The translations under genes and the position numbers were made by a program. A stretch of DNA of 64,000 nt from the NCBI GenBank assembly GCA_900538465.1, contig UPXV01000001.1:62001-126000 (forward strand), given 5' to 3'. Below the pieces are notes generated by a model. That model did no database searches. It was given only the letters and a program-made list of their open reading frames with translations, and was not told the DNA's origin. The first letter of the stretch is position 1; each line of letters starts with the position of its first letter. Origin of the DNA: an uncultured Erysipelotrichaceae bacterium (lineage in GTDB: Bacteria; Bacillota_I; Bacilli_A; Erysipelotrichales; Coprobacillaceae). Shown piece by piece: positions 23,738 through 33,010 of this stretch.

Positions 23738-24535
23738 GTGCTAGTTTATGTGAATCATGATGATATGCGTTCTTTGGAATTGATGGAGGAAATGATTCGT
23801 CGTGGATATTATGTGAGTGATCAACGCAAAGATATGAAATATGCAGATGTGATTTATTTAGGAGTGAAGGGGATTGATCGTAAGAATCGTTTGTTGACGC
23901 ATCAAGAAACAGTTATTCTTGATGAAGATGTTTTTAAAAACTTGAAAACAAACAGTTTGGTTGTGACATTGATTCATAATAGTTATTTAAATGAATTGTC
24001 ACAAATTTATCATTTTCGTTATATAGCATTATTAGATCAGGAAGATTTTGTAGAAAAAAACAGTGTGTTAACGGCTGAAGGATTGCTTTCTTATTTAATT
24101 ACTCATCGTCGCATGCCTATTTATCAAAGTCATATTTGTGTATTGGGATTTGGCCATTGTGCAAAGCCAATAATTGCTTATTTGGTGGCTTTAAAAGCTA
24201 AGGTAGAAGTTGTGGTAAGAAAAAGTAAATATCAAAAAGAGATTGAAGATATGGGAGCGTGTTATTGTGATATAAAGGATTTAAATTTATCTGATGTTGA
24301 TATTTTGATCAATACGATTCCCAGTGTTGTGGTGAATGGTGATGCTTTGGATAAGGCCAATCGTCATATCTTTATGGTTGATATTGCTTCGTATCCTTAC
24401 GGTATTGATCATCATTATGCTTTATCAAAAGGTATGAATTGTCAGATATTACCATCTATTCCTTGTAAATATGCTTATGGTTATGCAGGCATAATGATTG
24501 CTGATGTTTTGGAAAGGGAGATTGAAAATGCTTAA
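23738..24535 (+). CDS. dpaA: Dipicolinate synthase subunit A
   Basis: 265 residues. GTG 23738 is chosen because GAGGTGG (23726-23732) ends 5 nt before it; GTG 23729 lies inside that RBS. A Rossmann-type nucleotide fold is visible at about residues 135-165 (ICVLGFGHCAKPIIAYLVAL), and the overall pattern matches SpoVFA/DpaA. With DpaB it converts the dihydrodipicolinate-pathway product to dipicolinic acid in the mother cell, for storage with calcium in the spore core. dpaB overlaps its last 8 nt. Confidence 0.9.
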   Translation: MLVYVNHDDMRSLELMEEMIRRGYYVSDQRKDMKYADVIYLGVKGIDRKNRLLTHQETVILDEDVFKNLKTNSLVVTLIHNSYLNELSQIYHFRYIALLDQEDFVEKNSVLTAEGLLSYLITHRRMPIYQSHICVLGFGHCAKPIIAYLVALKAKVEVVVRKSKYQKEIEDMGACYCDIKDLNLSDVDILINTIPSVVVNGDALDKANRHIFMVDIASYPYGIDHHYALSKGMNCQILPSIPCKYAYGYAGIMIADVLEREIENA

Positions 24536-25106
24536 ATTAGGTTTTTGTATTACGGGTTCATTTTGTAGTATGGATGATATGTTGGAAGTTTTAAAACAAC
24601 TGTCAAAAGAATATGAGATTGAGGTCTTTTTAACCCCTCATGTGAATACAATGAATACGAGATTCTATAGTCATCAAGTACTGATTGATAAAATTAAGGA
24701 CATTGTTCATAAAGATGTGCATACAACCATCCAAGAAGCAGAGGTTTATGGACCACAAAAGAAATTAGATGCTGTTTTGATTTATCCTTGTGATGCATCA
24801 ACTCTTGCAAAATTGAATTATGGAATTAATGATAATGCGGTGACAATGTTAGTGAAATCATCATTAAGAAATCAAGCTCCTATCGTTTTAGGTGTTTATT
24901 CAAATGATATTTTATCAAATAGTGGAAAGAATCTCTTCACACTGATGAATATGAAGAATTATTATTTTGTACCCATGTTTCAAGACAACTATCGAAATAA
25001 ACCAAACAGTATGATTGCCAATAAAGATAAAGTCTTAGAAACGTTACAAGCAGCTTTACATCATCAACAATATCAACCATTTTTCTTAGGATATAAGGAG
25101 GTTTAA
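24528..25106 (+). CDS. dpaB: Dipicolinate synthase subunit B
   Basis: 192 residues starting at ATG 24528, inside the end of dpaA (8-nt overlap), with GGGAG upstream. It is a flavoprotein-fold protein of the SpoVFB/DpaB family: GFCITGSFCSMDDM at the N-terminus, then YPCDASTLAKLNYGINDNAVTM and a KSSLRNQAPIVLG segment. It partners DpaA in dipicolinate formation. The tight coupling and the following dapA reproduce the spoVFA-spoVFB-dapA order of Bacillus, here without asd and dapG. Confidence 0.9.
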   Translation: MLKLGFCITGSFCSMDDMLEVLKQLSKEYEIEVFLTPHVNTMNTRFYSHQVLIDKIKDIVHKDVHTTIQEAEVYGPQKKLDAVLIYPCDASTLAKLNYGINDNAVTMLVKSSLRNQAPIVLGVYSNDILSNSGKNLFTLMNMKNYYFVPMFQDNYRNKPNSMIANKDKVLETLQAALHHQQYQPFFLGYKEV

Positions 25107-25109
25107 GAC

Positions 25110-25961
25110 ATGAAAGAAATTTTTACGGCTTTAATTACACCTTTTAATCAAGATCAATCCATTGATTATCCTGGACTTTATCGGATTATGGATAAATTGA
25201 TTGAAGAGGGGAATAAATCATTTTTATTGTGTGGGACAACGGGTGAAACTTCGACATTAAAATTAGATGAACGTCGTTTGTTGGTTGAAAATATTTTAGA
25301 AAAATATCCACAAATTCGTATTATCGTTGGAATTTGTTCAAATAGTACTTCACAGGTGATAAGACATATTCAAATGTATAAAGATAATCCACGCATTTAT
25401 GCTTATTTGGTCATTGTTCCTTATTATATTAAACCAAGTCAAAGTGGTATATTTAAACATTTTGATTTGATTGCTTCTTCAACTGATAAAAAAATTATGA
25501 TTTATAATATTCCAAGTCGTTGTGGCGTTGCGATTGATGTCTCAACAGTGATTCGTTTAGCCAATAAACATAAAAATATTATTGGTATGAAACAATGTGG
25601 ACCATTGGATGAAATTCATCAAATCAAAGATGCCTTGCCACAATTTAAGGTTTATATTGGTGATGATCATTTGTTATTAGAAGGGTTAAAACAAAGAGCC
25701 GATGGAATCATCTCTGTAACAAGTCATTTGGATTATCCTTTGATAGAGGAAATTTGTAAGAATGAAAATATTTTTGATGATCGATATTTGAAATTGATTA
25801 GTGAATATGTTTTTATCGAACCATCACCGGCACCAATTAAGTATATTTTAAGTCAACTTGGGTATATTCAAAACATATTGCGTTGTCCTTTAACACCTAT
25901 TAGTGAAGAATCAGAAGTGAAGTTAGCACCATTAATTGAAAAATATAAGAAAATCATTTGA
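25110..25961 (+). CDS. dapA: 4-hydroxy-tetrahydrodipicolinate synthase
   Basis: 283 residues, a TIM-barrel aldolase condensing pyruvate with aspartate semialdehyde. CGTTGETSTL is the substrate motif, IYNIPSRCG carries the catalytic Tyr, and K161 in IGMKQCG is the Schiff-base lysine. AAGGAGG precedes ATG 25110, 3 nt after dpaB. The product feeds both lysine/diaminopimelate synthesis and dipicolinate, so its place in the spore operon suggests a supply role during sporulation. The Lys neighbourhood (KQCG rather than KEASG) is slightly divergent. Confidence 0.9.
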   Translation: MKEIFTALITPFNQDQSIDYPGLYRIMDKLIEEGNKSFLLCGTTGETSTLKLDERRLLVENILEKYPQIRIIVGICSNSTSQVIRHIQMYKDNPRIYAYLVIVPYYIKPSQSGIFKHFDLIASSTDKKIMIYNIPSRCGVAIDVSTVIRLANKHKNIIGMKQCGPLDEIHQIKDALPQFKVYIGDDHLLLEGLKQRADGIISVTSHLDYPLIEEICKNENIFDDRYLKLISEYVFIEPSPAPIKYILSQLGYIQNILRCPLTPISEESEVKLAPLIEKYKKII

Positions 25962-26082
25962 AGGTTGAATGAGAATATGATATGATTATCATACTTTTGA
26001 AAAAACCTATACACAACAAGTAAAGACATGTATAATGGATATAGAAAACAATCATAGAAAAATAATAAGAAAGGGTGGAATG

Positions 26083-27777
26083 ATGAAAAAAGATATCATT
26101 AAATTTATACCAATGGGTGGACAAGCAGAGATGGGTAAAAGCATGTACTGCTTTGAAATCAATGAAAAGATTTTTATAATAGATTCAGGATTCCGTTTTC
26201 CTGATTCAGACAAACTAGGAGTCGATGTGATCATCCCTAGTTTTACATATTTAGAAGAGAGATTAGATCAAATAGTTGCTATTATTATTACGCATGGACA
26301 TGATGATGCTATGGCAGCATTACCATATTTGTTGCAAACAGTGAATGTTCCTGTTTATGCGCCAAATTTAACTGCAGATTTGATTGAACAAATGATTGAG
26401 CGTTATGAAAAACAAAATCGTATCAAATTAAAATTAGATTTGCGTCGTGTCAAAAGAAATGCTTCTATTGATATTGCAGGTGTTCCTATAGAATTTTTCC
26501 CAGTAACACATTCGATTCCAGGAAGTGTTGGAGTTGCCTTATGGACAGCACAAGGCTATATTGTTTATAGTGGTGAGTTTATTATTGATTTTGGTGCGCC
26601 AGAAGGATTTAGATGCGATATTCAAAAGATGATGGAAATTGGGAAAAAAGGTGTTTTGTTGTTATTGGTGGAATCATCAAGTTCAAAACATGAAGGTTAT
26701 ACTTCACCAAATCATAAGCTGACAAGTCGTATTGATCATATTTTTGAAGATAGTAATGAAAGAATTATTATCTCTAGTTATGCTCAAAATGTTTTTAGAA
26801 CAAAAGAAATTGTTGAATTAACAAAAAAATATAAACGTCAAATCGTTTTCTATGGTCGTGATCAATATGATAATACAAATACAATGTTACGTTTAGGTCA
26901 AAAGTCAAAAAAGCCAATTATTGATGTTCCTCAACATATGCTAGGGAAAAAGGAATATATTGGAAATCCTCAATATGACAGCAATTATGTTATATTACTT
27001 AGTGGAAGTCCTCGTCGTATTTATCATGATATATGTGATATTATTGACGGTGGAGATGATTTATTAAAACTTCGTAAAGGCGATACGTTTATTGTGGCTT
27101 CTCCAGTTTTACCAGGAACTGAAAAGATTGCCAATAAAGCACATAATGGATTATATAAAACAGATGCACATGTTTATTTATTAAAGAATAAAGATTTATT
27201 CTCTATGCATGCATCTGAAGAAGACATTAAAGTCATTATTCAGATCTTTAATCCTAAATATTACATCCCAATTAAGGGTGAGTATCAACATTTTATTTCT
27301 AATATGCAAATTGCTTATGAGATGGGTATTGATAAGAATCATGTCATTATCGTTGATAATGGAGAACGTATTTCATTTGAAAATGGTGAATTTGTTCCTG
27401 CCCGTGATTTCTTTGAAATTGAAGATGTCATGATTGATGGTATTGGAATTGGTGATGTTGGAGAAAAAGTCATTGATGATCGTATTCAATTAGCTAATGA
27501 TGGTGTTGTGATTGTGGGATTGACAATTTCTCGAGAAACAAAGGATATTATTGCTCAAACAGATTGTCAAACAAGAGGATTTGTGTATTTAAAAGATTCA
27601 GAATATGTGATTAAACATGTTATTGAAATCTGTGAAAATGTCGTAGGAAAATTAAAAGATGACCCAGAATTAGAAATTGCCGATATTCGTGCGATGATGA
27701 AAGATCAATCTATGCGTTATATTGTGAAAGAAACTGGTAAAAAACCTGTATTTATAGGTGTTGTTGTCGAAATTTAA
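26083..27777 (+). CDS. rnjB: RNase J paralogue (J2-like) with degenerate active site
   Basis: 564 residues from ATG 26083 (AAGGGTGG, 4 nt spacing). It has the metallo-beta-lactamase/beta-CASP architecture of RNase J, but metal ligands are changed. HxHxDH reads H71-G-H73-D-D75-A76, so the last His is Ala. The Asp of the TGD motif is E165. The SGH motif of the beta-CASP part is replaced by ASEED. The C-terminal HGEY is K398-G-E-Y. H143 (THSIPGS) is kept. RNase J2 of Bacillota is known to be weak and to work in a complex with J1; this copy looks more damaged still. Position before spoIIIE matches B. subtilis rnjB. Confidence 0.85.
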   Translation: MKKDIIKFIPMGGQAEMGKSMYCFEINEKIFIIDSGFRFPDSDKLGVDVIIPSFTYLEERLDQIVAIIITHGHDDAMAALPYLLQTVNVPVYAPNLTADLIEQMIERYEKQNRIKLKLDLRRVKRNASIDIAGVPIEFFPVTHSIPGSVGVALWTAQGYIVYSGEFIIDFGAPEGFRCDIQKMMEIGKKGVLLLLVESSSSKHEGYTSPNHKLTSRIDHIFEDSNERIIISSYAQNVFRTKEIVELTKKYKRQIVFYGRDQYDNTNTMLRLGQKSKKPIIDVPQHMLGKKEYIGNPQYDSNYVILLSGSPRRIYHDICDIIDGGDDLLKLRKGDTFIVASPVLPGTEKIANKAHNGLYKTDAHVYLLKNKDLFSMHASEEDIKVIIQIFNPKYYIPIKGEYQHFISNMQIAYEMGIDKNHVIIVDNGERISFENGEFVPARDFFEIEDVMIDGIGIGDVGEKVIDDRIQLANDGVVIVGLTISRETKDIIAQTDCQTRGFVYLKDSEYVIKHVIEICENVVGKLKDDPELEIADIRAMMKDQSMRYIVKETGKKPVFIGVVVEI

Positions 27778-27803
27778 GCAAGAGAAATCTTGCTTTTTCT
27801 TTT
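27776..27803 (+). terminator. Terminator after rnjB
   Basis: AAGCAAGA, a GAAA loop and TCTTGCTT, then TTTCTTTTC. The stem begins in the stop codon. Confidence 0.8.
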
Positions 27804-27853
27804 CAATATTGGATAATTTTGTTATAATGGAAAAAGTGAAAGAAGGTGAACCC

Positions 27854-30130
27854 ATGGCAAAATCAAAACGAACAAAAAAATCTAAAAATCAATTAATTGA
27901 AGAAGCTTTGCGTTTAAGAATTATCACTATGTTGTGTATGTTTGTTGTGATTATTGCAGCTTTACAATTAGGAATTATTGGTCAAGGGATTCATCATGCC
28001 TTTGCTTTTATGGTTGGAAATCTTTATGGTGTTGTTTATGCAGCCTTGATTTTGTTATGCTGCTATGTGATTTATAAAGCGAAATTACCAAAATTAAATG
28101 GGCCAGAAGCGATTGGTGTTTATTTGATTTTTGCAAGTGGGTTAACATTGGCTTCTATTCCTGGTCAACCTGATATTAAAGGATTAGGAGTGATTAATAC
28201 ATATATTCAAAGTAAAGCTTTGAATAAGGGTGGTTTTATTGGAACGACTTTTTATGGTATTTTTAGTTCTTTGTTTGATAATTTAGGGACATTGATTTTA
28301 TCTGTTGTTGTTTTATTGATTGGGTGTGCACTTTTATTTAGTAAATTGTATTTTGAATATCAATCTAAACAAAAGAAAAAGAAGAAACCTGTTCGTAAAG
28401 TTAAAGAAGAAGTTATTGAACCTCCGGTACAAACAATTGTTTTAAAGAAAAAATCTCATTTCTTTGATTTCTTATCTAAAGATGAAGAAATACCATTATT
28501 CCCGGATGAAGTTTTTGAAGATGAACCTGAAGAAAAACCATTAGATCCAGAAATCACAAGTGCTTTTGAATTTGATGATCAAAAGATGCAAATTGATATT
28601 AAAGAAATGGAACCACCTCAAGAGGAAGTTATTGAAGAAAAAATTGTGTCTACAAAACCACATAAAATCTCATCAACTTATCAATTGCCACCATTATCAT
28701 TACTTTCAACAAAATCGACAAACAATGCTTCTAAAGAAAGAAGTTCAGCAAATAAAAATGCTGCACGACTGACAACTGTTTTAAAACAATTTGGAGTCAA
28801 TGCAACAATTGAAAATGCTTTTATTGGACCAACTATTACAAAATATGAACTGAAATTAGAAACAGGAACAAGAGTCAATAAAATATTGCAATTACAAGAT
28901 GATATTAAATTAGCTCTTGCTACAGCGGATATACGTATTGAAGCACCAATTCCAGGAAAACCTTATGTTGGAATTGAAGTTCCTAATCAATCAGCTTCAA
29001 TGGTTGCCTTTAAAGATGTTTATAAAACATTATCTAGTCATAAAAAACTAGCCGAAAATAAGTTGGTTGTTGCTTTAGGAAAAGATGTTTCTGGACAACC
29101 TATCTATGCTGAACTAGATAAGATGCCTCACTTGTTAATCGCTGGGGCAACTGGTTCAGGGAAATCAGTATGTGTGAATACAATTATTACATCTATCTTG
29201 ATGCGAGCAAGGCCTGATGAAGTGAAATTGATCTTGGTCGATCCTAAAAAAGTAGAGTTATCTGTATACAATGGTGTTCCTCATCTATTAGCTCCTGTTG
29301 TGACTGATCCTAAAAAAGCAGCGGCTGTTTTACATGAAGTTGTTGCAGAAATGGAAAGACGTTATGATGTGTTTGCAAGTGTCAATGCACGTAATATTAA
29401 AAGTTACAATGAATTTGCTAGAGATTATAATGAAGGTAAAGATGAATCAGAACAAAAAGAAATTCTTTCTTATCATGTCATTATCTTAGATGAGGTTGCT
29501 GATTTGATGATGGTTGCAAGTAAAGATGTTGAGGATTGTATTATGCGTATATCTCAAATGGCCAGAGCAGCTGGTATTCATTTGATTGTTGCGACACAAA
29601 GACCATCAACTGATATTATTACAGGTGTGATTAAGGCAAATATTCCTTCACGTATTGCTTTTGCTGTGTCTTCAAGTATTGATTCACGTACAATCTTAGA
29701 TACATCTGGGGCAGAAAAATTATTGGGAAAAGGGGATATGTTATTTTCTCCAATGGGGGCATCTTCACCTGTTCGTGTTCAAGGATGTTTTGTTTCTGAT
29801 GAAGAAGTGGCAGATATTGTTCATTTTGTTTCACAACAACAAGAAGCTGTTTATGAAGATAAATATGTCAATGCAAAAACTTTATCAAGTGGTTCTTCAT
29901 CAAGTGGTGATAGTTATGATGATGAAGATGAAGAATATGAAATGTGTCGTGAATTTGTTATTCAGGCTCAAAAGGCCAGCACTTCACTCCTTCAAAGAAA
30001 ATTTAGAATTGGCTATAATAAAGCTGCACGTATTATTGATCGTTTAGAAGAAGAAGGCGTTATCGGACCACAACTTGGAAGCAAGCCACGAGAAGTTTTT
30101 ATTCGACAATATCATGAAGAAGATTTATAA
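27854..30130 (+). CDS. spoIIIE: DNA translocase FtsK/SpoIIIE
   Basis: 758 residues from ATG 27854 (GAAGGTG upstream). Four N-terminal membrane helices (about 20-175) are followed by an acidic/Lys-rich linker, the alpha-beta motor with Walker A GATGSGKSV (K437) and Walker B IILDEVADLMM, the RecA-like motif ATQRPSTDIITG, and a C-terminal gamma winged helix (about 695-758, KASTSLLQRKFRIGYNKAARII). It pumps DNA through septa in division or sporulation. Its length and placement after rnjB favour SpoIIIE. A TATAAT at 27823 gives it its own promoter. Confidence 0.92.
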   Translation: MAKSKRTKKSKNQLIEEALRLRIITMLCMFVVIIAALQLGIIGQGIHHAFAFMVGNLYGVVYAALILLCCYVIYKAKLPKLNGPEAIGVYLIFASGLTLASIPGQPDIKGLGVINTYIQSKALNKGGFIGTTFYGIFSSLFDNLGTLILSVVVLLIGCALLFSKLYFEYQSKQKKKKKPVRKVKEEVIEPPVQTIVLKKKSHFFDFLSKDEEIPLFPDEVFEDEPEEKPLDPEITSAFEFDDQKMQIDIKEMEPPQEEVIEEKIVSTKPHKISSTYQLPPLSLLSTKSTNNASKERSSANKNAARLTTVLKQFGVNATIENAFIGPTITKYELKLETGTRVNKILQLQDDIKLALATADIRIEAPIPGKPYVGIEVPNQSASMVAFKDVYKTLSSHKKLAENKLVVALGKDVSGQPIYAELDKMPHLLIAGATGSGKSVCVNTIITSILMRARPDEVKLILVDPKKVELSVYNGVPHLLAPVVTDPKKAAAVLHEVVAEMERRYDVFASVNARNIKSYNEFARDYNEGKDESEQKEILSYHVIILDEVADLMMVASKDVEDCIMRISQMARAAGIHLIVATQRPSTDIITGVIKANIPSRIAFAVSSSIDSRTILDTSGAEKLLGKGDMLFSPMGASSPVRVQGCFVSDEEVADIVHFVSQQQEAVYEDKYVNAKTLSSGSSSSGDSYDDEDEEYEMCREFVIQAQKASTSLLQRKFRIGYNKAARIIDRLEEEGVIGPQLGSKPREVFIRQYHEEDL

Positions 30131-30200
30131 AAAAGAGAGAGAAAAGTCATAATATGTAAAAATATATGATGTTATGAAGAATCTCTCTTTTCATTTTGTG
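30130..30200 (+). terminator. Terminator after spoIIIE
   Basis: Outer stem AAAAGAGAGA (30131-30140) with TCTCTCTTTT (30182-30191), containing a smaller inner hairpin, then CATTTT. Confidence 0.7.
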
Positions 30201-30247
30201 ATTTTAATGTTAAAATATGTTTAGATTTTAAAGGAGGAAAACTGAAT

Positions 30248-31378
30248 ATGAAAAAAATGTTTGCGTCACTTTTAGCATTATCCCTAGTGCTAGTTGGATG
30301 TGGTGGTGGAAAAGAGAAAACTGATAACACGACTACAAATGATGACGGAAAGAAAGAAATCATCATGTTAACTGACAAAGGTACAATTGATGACAAATCT
30401 TTCAACCAAGGAACTTATGAAGGTGTAAAAGCTTATGCTGACAAGAATGGAAAGACTTACACTTACATAAAACCTGTAGATGCAACTGATGATGAGTACA
30501 AAAACTCAATCGATCAAGCTGTCAAGAAAGGTGCAAAAATTATTGTTACACCTGGTTATTTATTTGAACCTGCAATTTATGCAAAACAAACTGAATATAA
30601 AGATGTGAAATTCATCTTAATTGATGGTTATCCAAATGATGGAGATCAAAAGAAAGCTAAATTCAATACTGAAAAGAACGCTATTGGAATTAAATTCCAA
30701 GAAGAACAATCTGGTTACTTGGCTGGATATGCAGCTGTTAAAGAAGGACATACAAAATTAGGATTCATGGGTGGTATGGCTGTGCCTGCCGTTATGTCTT
30801 TTGGATATGGTTATGTTCAAGGTGCGAATGATGCTGCTAAAGAATTAGGTGTTGAAGTTACTATGAACTATCATTATACTGGAGACTTTAAAGCAACTCC
30901 TGAAGTTCAAAATACTGCTGCTTCTTGGTATAAGAGTGGTATCACTTGTATCTTTGGTTGTGGTGGAGCTGTTGGTAACTCAGTAATGGCTGCTGCTGAA
31001 AAAGCAAATCCTGTTGGTGCAGTTATTGGTGTTGACGTTGACCAATCTTCTGAAAGTAAAACTGTTATGACTTCTGCTTATAAACAATTATCAAATGCTG
31101 TTAGTGATGCATTAGAAGCAATTTATAGTGGTGATTTTGATAAGACTGCTGATGAATCAATCGTATTTAGAGGTGGACAAAATATCGTTTTAGGTGCTGC
31201 TAATGATGCAATTGGTTTACCAATGGATACTTCTACATTCAAAAAATTCACAAAAGCTGATTATGATAAAGTTTACCAAACTATCAAAGATGGTAAAGTA
31301 ACAATTAAAAATTATCAAGCTGGTGATGATGTAAAAGTTCTTAATGCTGATAAAGTGAAAGTTAATTTCATTAAATAG
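30248..31378 (+). CDS. BMP-family purine nucleoside-binding lipoprotein
   Basis: 376 residues with a lipoprotein signal (VLVGC; lipidated C18). The mature part follows the Bmp/PnrA/Med family: MLTDKGTIDDKSFNQGTYEG at the start, FIL-I-DG and GFMGGMAVPAV in the middle. It captures nucleosides outside the membrane for the ABC transporter encoded next. RBS GGAGGAAAA before ATG 30248. The equivalent Bacillus system is yufN-yufO-yufP-yufQ (nucleoside uptake). A terminator-like hairpin behind it may leave the lipoprotein made in excess over the transporter. Confidence 0.9.
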   Translation: MKKMFASLLALSLVLVGCGGGKEKTDNTTTNDDGKKEIIMLTDKGTIDDKSFNQGTYEGVKAYADKNGKTYTYIKPVDATDDEYKNSIDQAVKKGAKIIVTPGYLFEPAIYAKQTEYKDVKFILIDGYPNDGDQKKAKFNTEKNAIGIKFQEEQSGYLAGYAAVKEGHTKLGFMGGMAVPAVMSFGYGYVQGANDAAKELGVEVTMNYHYTGDFKATPEVQNTAASWYKSGITCIFGCGGAVGNSVMAAAEKANPVGAVIGVDVDQSSESKTVMTSAYKQLSNAVSDALEAIYSGDFDKTADESIVFRGGQNIVLGAANDAIGLPMDTSTFKKFTKADYDKVYQTIKDGKVTIKNYQAGDDVKVLNADKVKVNFIK

Positions 31379-31380
31379 TT

Positions 31381-31420
31381 AATGGGAATGGAGATTTCTC
31401 AAGAAATCTCTATTCTTTTT
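31381..31420 (+). terminator. Hairpin between lipoprotein and ABC ATPase genes
   Basis: GGAGATTTC (31389-31397) pairs with GAAATCTCT (31402-31410), followed by ATTCTTTTTTTG. Probably an attenuating terminator. Confidence 0.7.
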
Positions 31421-31486
31421 TTGATTTTTATACAAATTTCTTATTAATTCAGTTATAATATGATAGGAAAGGCATAGGAGGTATGT

Positions 31487-33010
31487 ATGGAAAAGATTAT
31501 TGAGATGTTACATATCACCAAAAAGTTCCCAGGGATCATCGCTAATGATGATGTAAACTTGGAACTAAGAAAAGGTGAAATCCATGCGCTATTAGGAGAA
31601 AATGGAGCAGGGAAATCTACTTTAATGAGTGTCTTATTTGGACTTTATCAACCTGAAGAAGGAGAAATTAGACTCAATGGAGAAAAAGTAGAGATTAACG
31701 ATCCAAATGATGCAAATCGTTTAGGAATCGGAATGGTACATCAACATTTTAAATTAGTTCATAATTTTACTGTTTTAGAGAATATTGTTCTTGGAGCAGA
31801 AGATGTGAAAAAAGGTATGCTTTATATGAAGGATGCTCGTCAAAAAGTTATGGAAATTTCAAAGAAGTATCAATTAAATGTTGATTGTGATGCATTGATT
31901 AGTGACATCACTGTTGGTATGCAACAAAGAGTAGAAATTATCAAGATGTTATATCGTGATAACAATATTCTTATTTTTGATGAACCAACTGCTGTTTTAA
32001 CGCCTCAGGAAATTGAGGAATTGATGCAAATTATGCGTGATTTAGCAAAAGAAGGAAAATCAATTCTTTTTATCACACATAAATTGAATGAAATTAAAGC
32101 TGTTGCTGATCGTTGTACAGTATTAAGAAAAGGGAAATGTATTGGGACTGTAAATGTAAAAGATGTTTCTAAAGAAGAAATGTCTGAAATGATGGTTGGA
32201 CGAAAAGTTAATCTGAATGTTGAAAAAGATGAAATGGAACCAACTGATGTTGTTTTAAGTGTTAAAGATTTACTTGTTGAGAAAAAAGGTCACAAAGATG
32301 TGATCAATCATGTTTCTTTTGATGTGAGAAAAGGTGAAATTGTTTGTATTGCTGGGATTGATGGAAATGGTCAAAGCGAATTGGTTTATGCTTTAACAGG
32401 AATGATGCCTATTAGTGGTGGACATGTCTTTTTAAATGGTGAGGATATTACACATACATCGATTCGTCATCATAGTACACATGGAATGTCTCATATTCCT
32501 GAAGATCGTCATAAACATGGTTTGGTATTGGATTATCCATTGTCTTATAATATGGTATTACAAAGATATTTTGAACCACAATTTTCTAATAAGGGATTTT
32601 TGAAATTTGACGCTATTAATAAATATACAAATGATTTAATTGAACAATTTGATGTTCGTAGTGGACAAGGGGCATCAACGATTGCTCGTAGTATGTCTGG
32701 AGGAAATCAACAAAAAGCAATTGTTGCAAGAGAAATGGATCGTGAACATGATTGTTTGATTGCTGTCCAACCAACTCGTGGTTTGGATGTTGGTGCAATT
32801 GAATATATTCATAGAAAGATTGTTGAAGAAAGGGACGCAGGAAAAGCGATTCTCTTGATTTCACTTGAATTGGATGAAGTTATGAATCTTGCAGATCGTA
32901 TATTGGTTATTTATGAAGGTGAGATTGTTGGTGAGTTAAATCCAAAAGAAACAACTTTCAATGAATTAGGACTTTATATGTCTGGATCAAAGAGAGGTGA
33001 ACAAGCATGA
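31487..33010 (+). CDS. Nucleoside ABC transporter, double ATPase subunit
   Basis: 507 residues with two ABC domains in one chain, as in the RbsA/YufO class. The first domain has Walker A GENGAGKST and Walker B ILIFDEPTAVL. The second has the usual degenerate Walker A (GIDGNGQSE), signature SGGNQQK and a Q..RGLD stretch. It powers purine nucleoside import through the two permeases behind it. RBS AGGAGG before ATG 31487. A TATAAT at 31456-31461 suggests a promoter of its own after the hairpin at 31381. Confidence 0.92.
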   Translation: MEKIIEMLHITKKFPGIIANDDVNLELRKGEIHALLGENGAGKSTLMSVLFGLYQPEEGEIRLNGEKVEINDPNDANRLGIGMVHQHFKLVHNFTVLENIVLGAEDVKKGMLYMKDARQKVMEISKKYQLNVDCDALISDITVGMQQRVEIIKMLYRDNNILIFDEPTAVLTPQEIEELMQIMRDLAKEGKSILFITHKLNEIKAVADRCTVLRKGKCIGTVNVKDVSKEEMSEMMVGRKVNLNVEKDEMEPTDVVLSVKDLLVEKKGHKDVINHVSFDVRKGEIVCIAGIDGNGQSELVYALTGMMPISGGHVFLNGEDITHTSIRHHSTHGMSHIPEDRHKHGLVLDYPLSYNMVLQRYFEPQFSNKGFLKFDAINKYTNDLIEQFDVRSGQGASTIARSMSGGNQQKAIVAREMDREHDCLIAVQPTRGLDVGAIEYIHRKIVEERDAGKAILLISLELDEVMNLADRILVIYEGEIVGELNPKETTFNELGLYMSGSKRGEQA

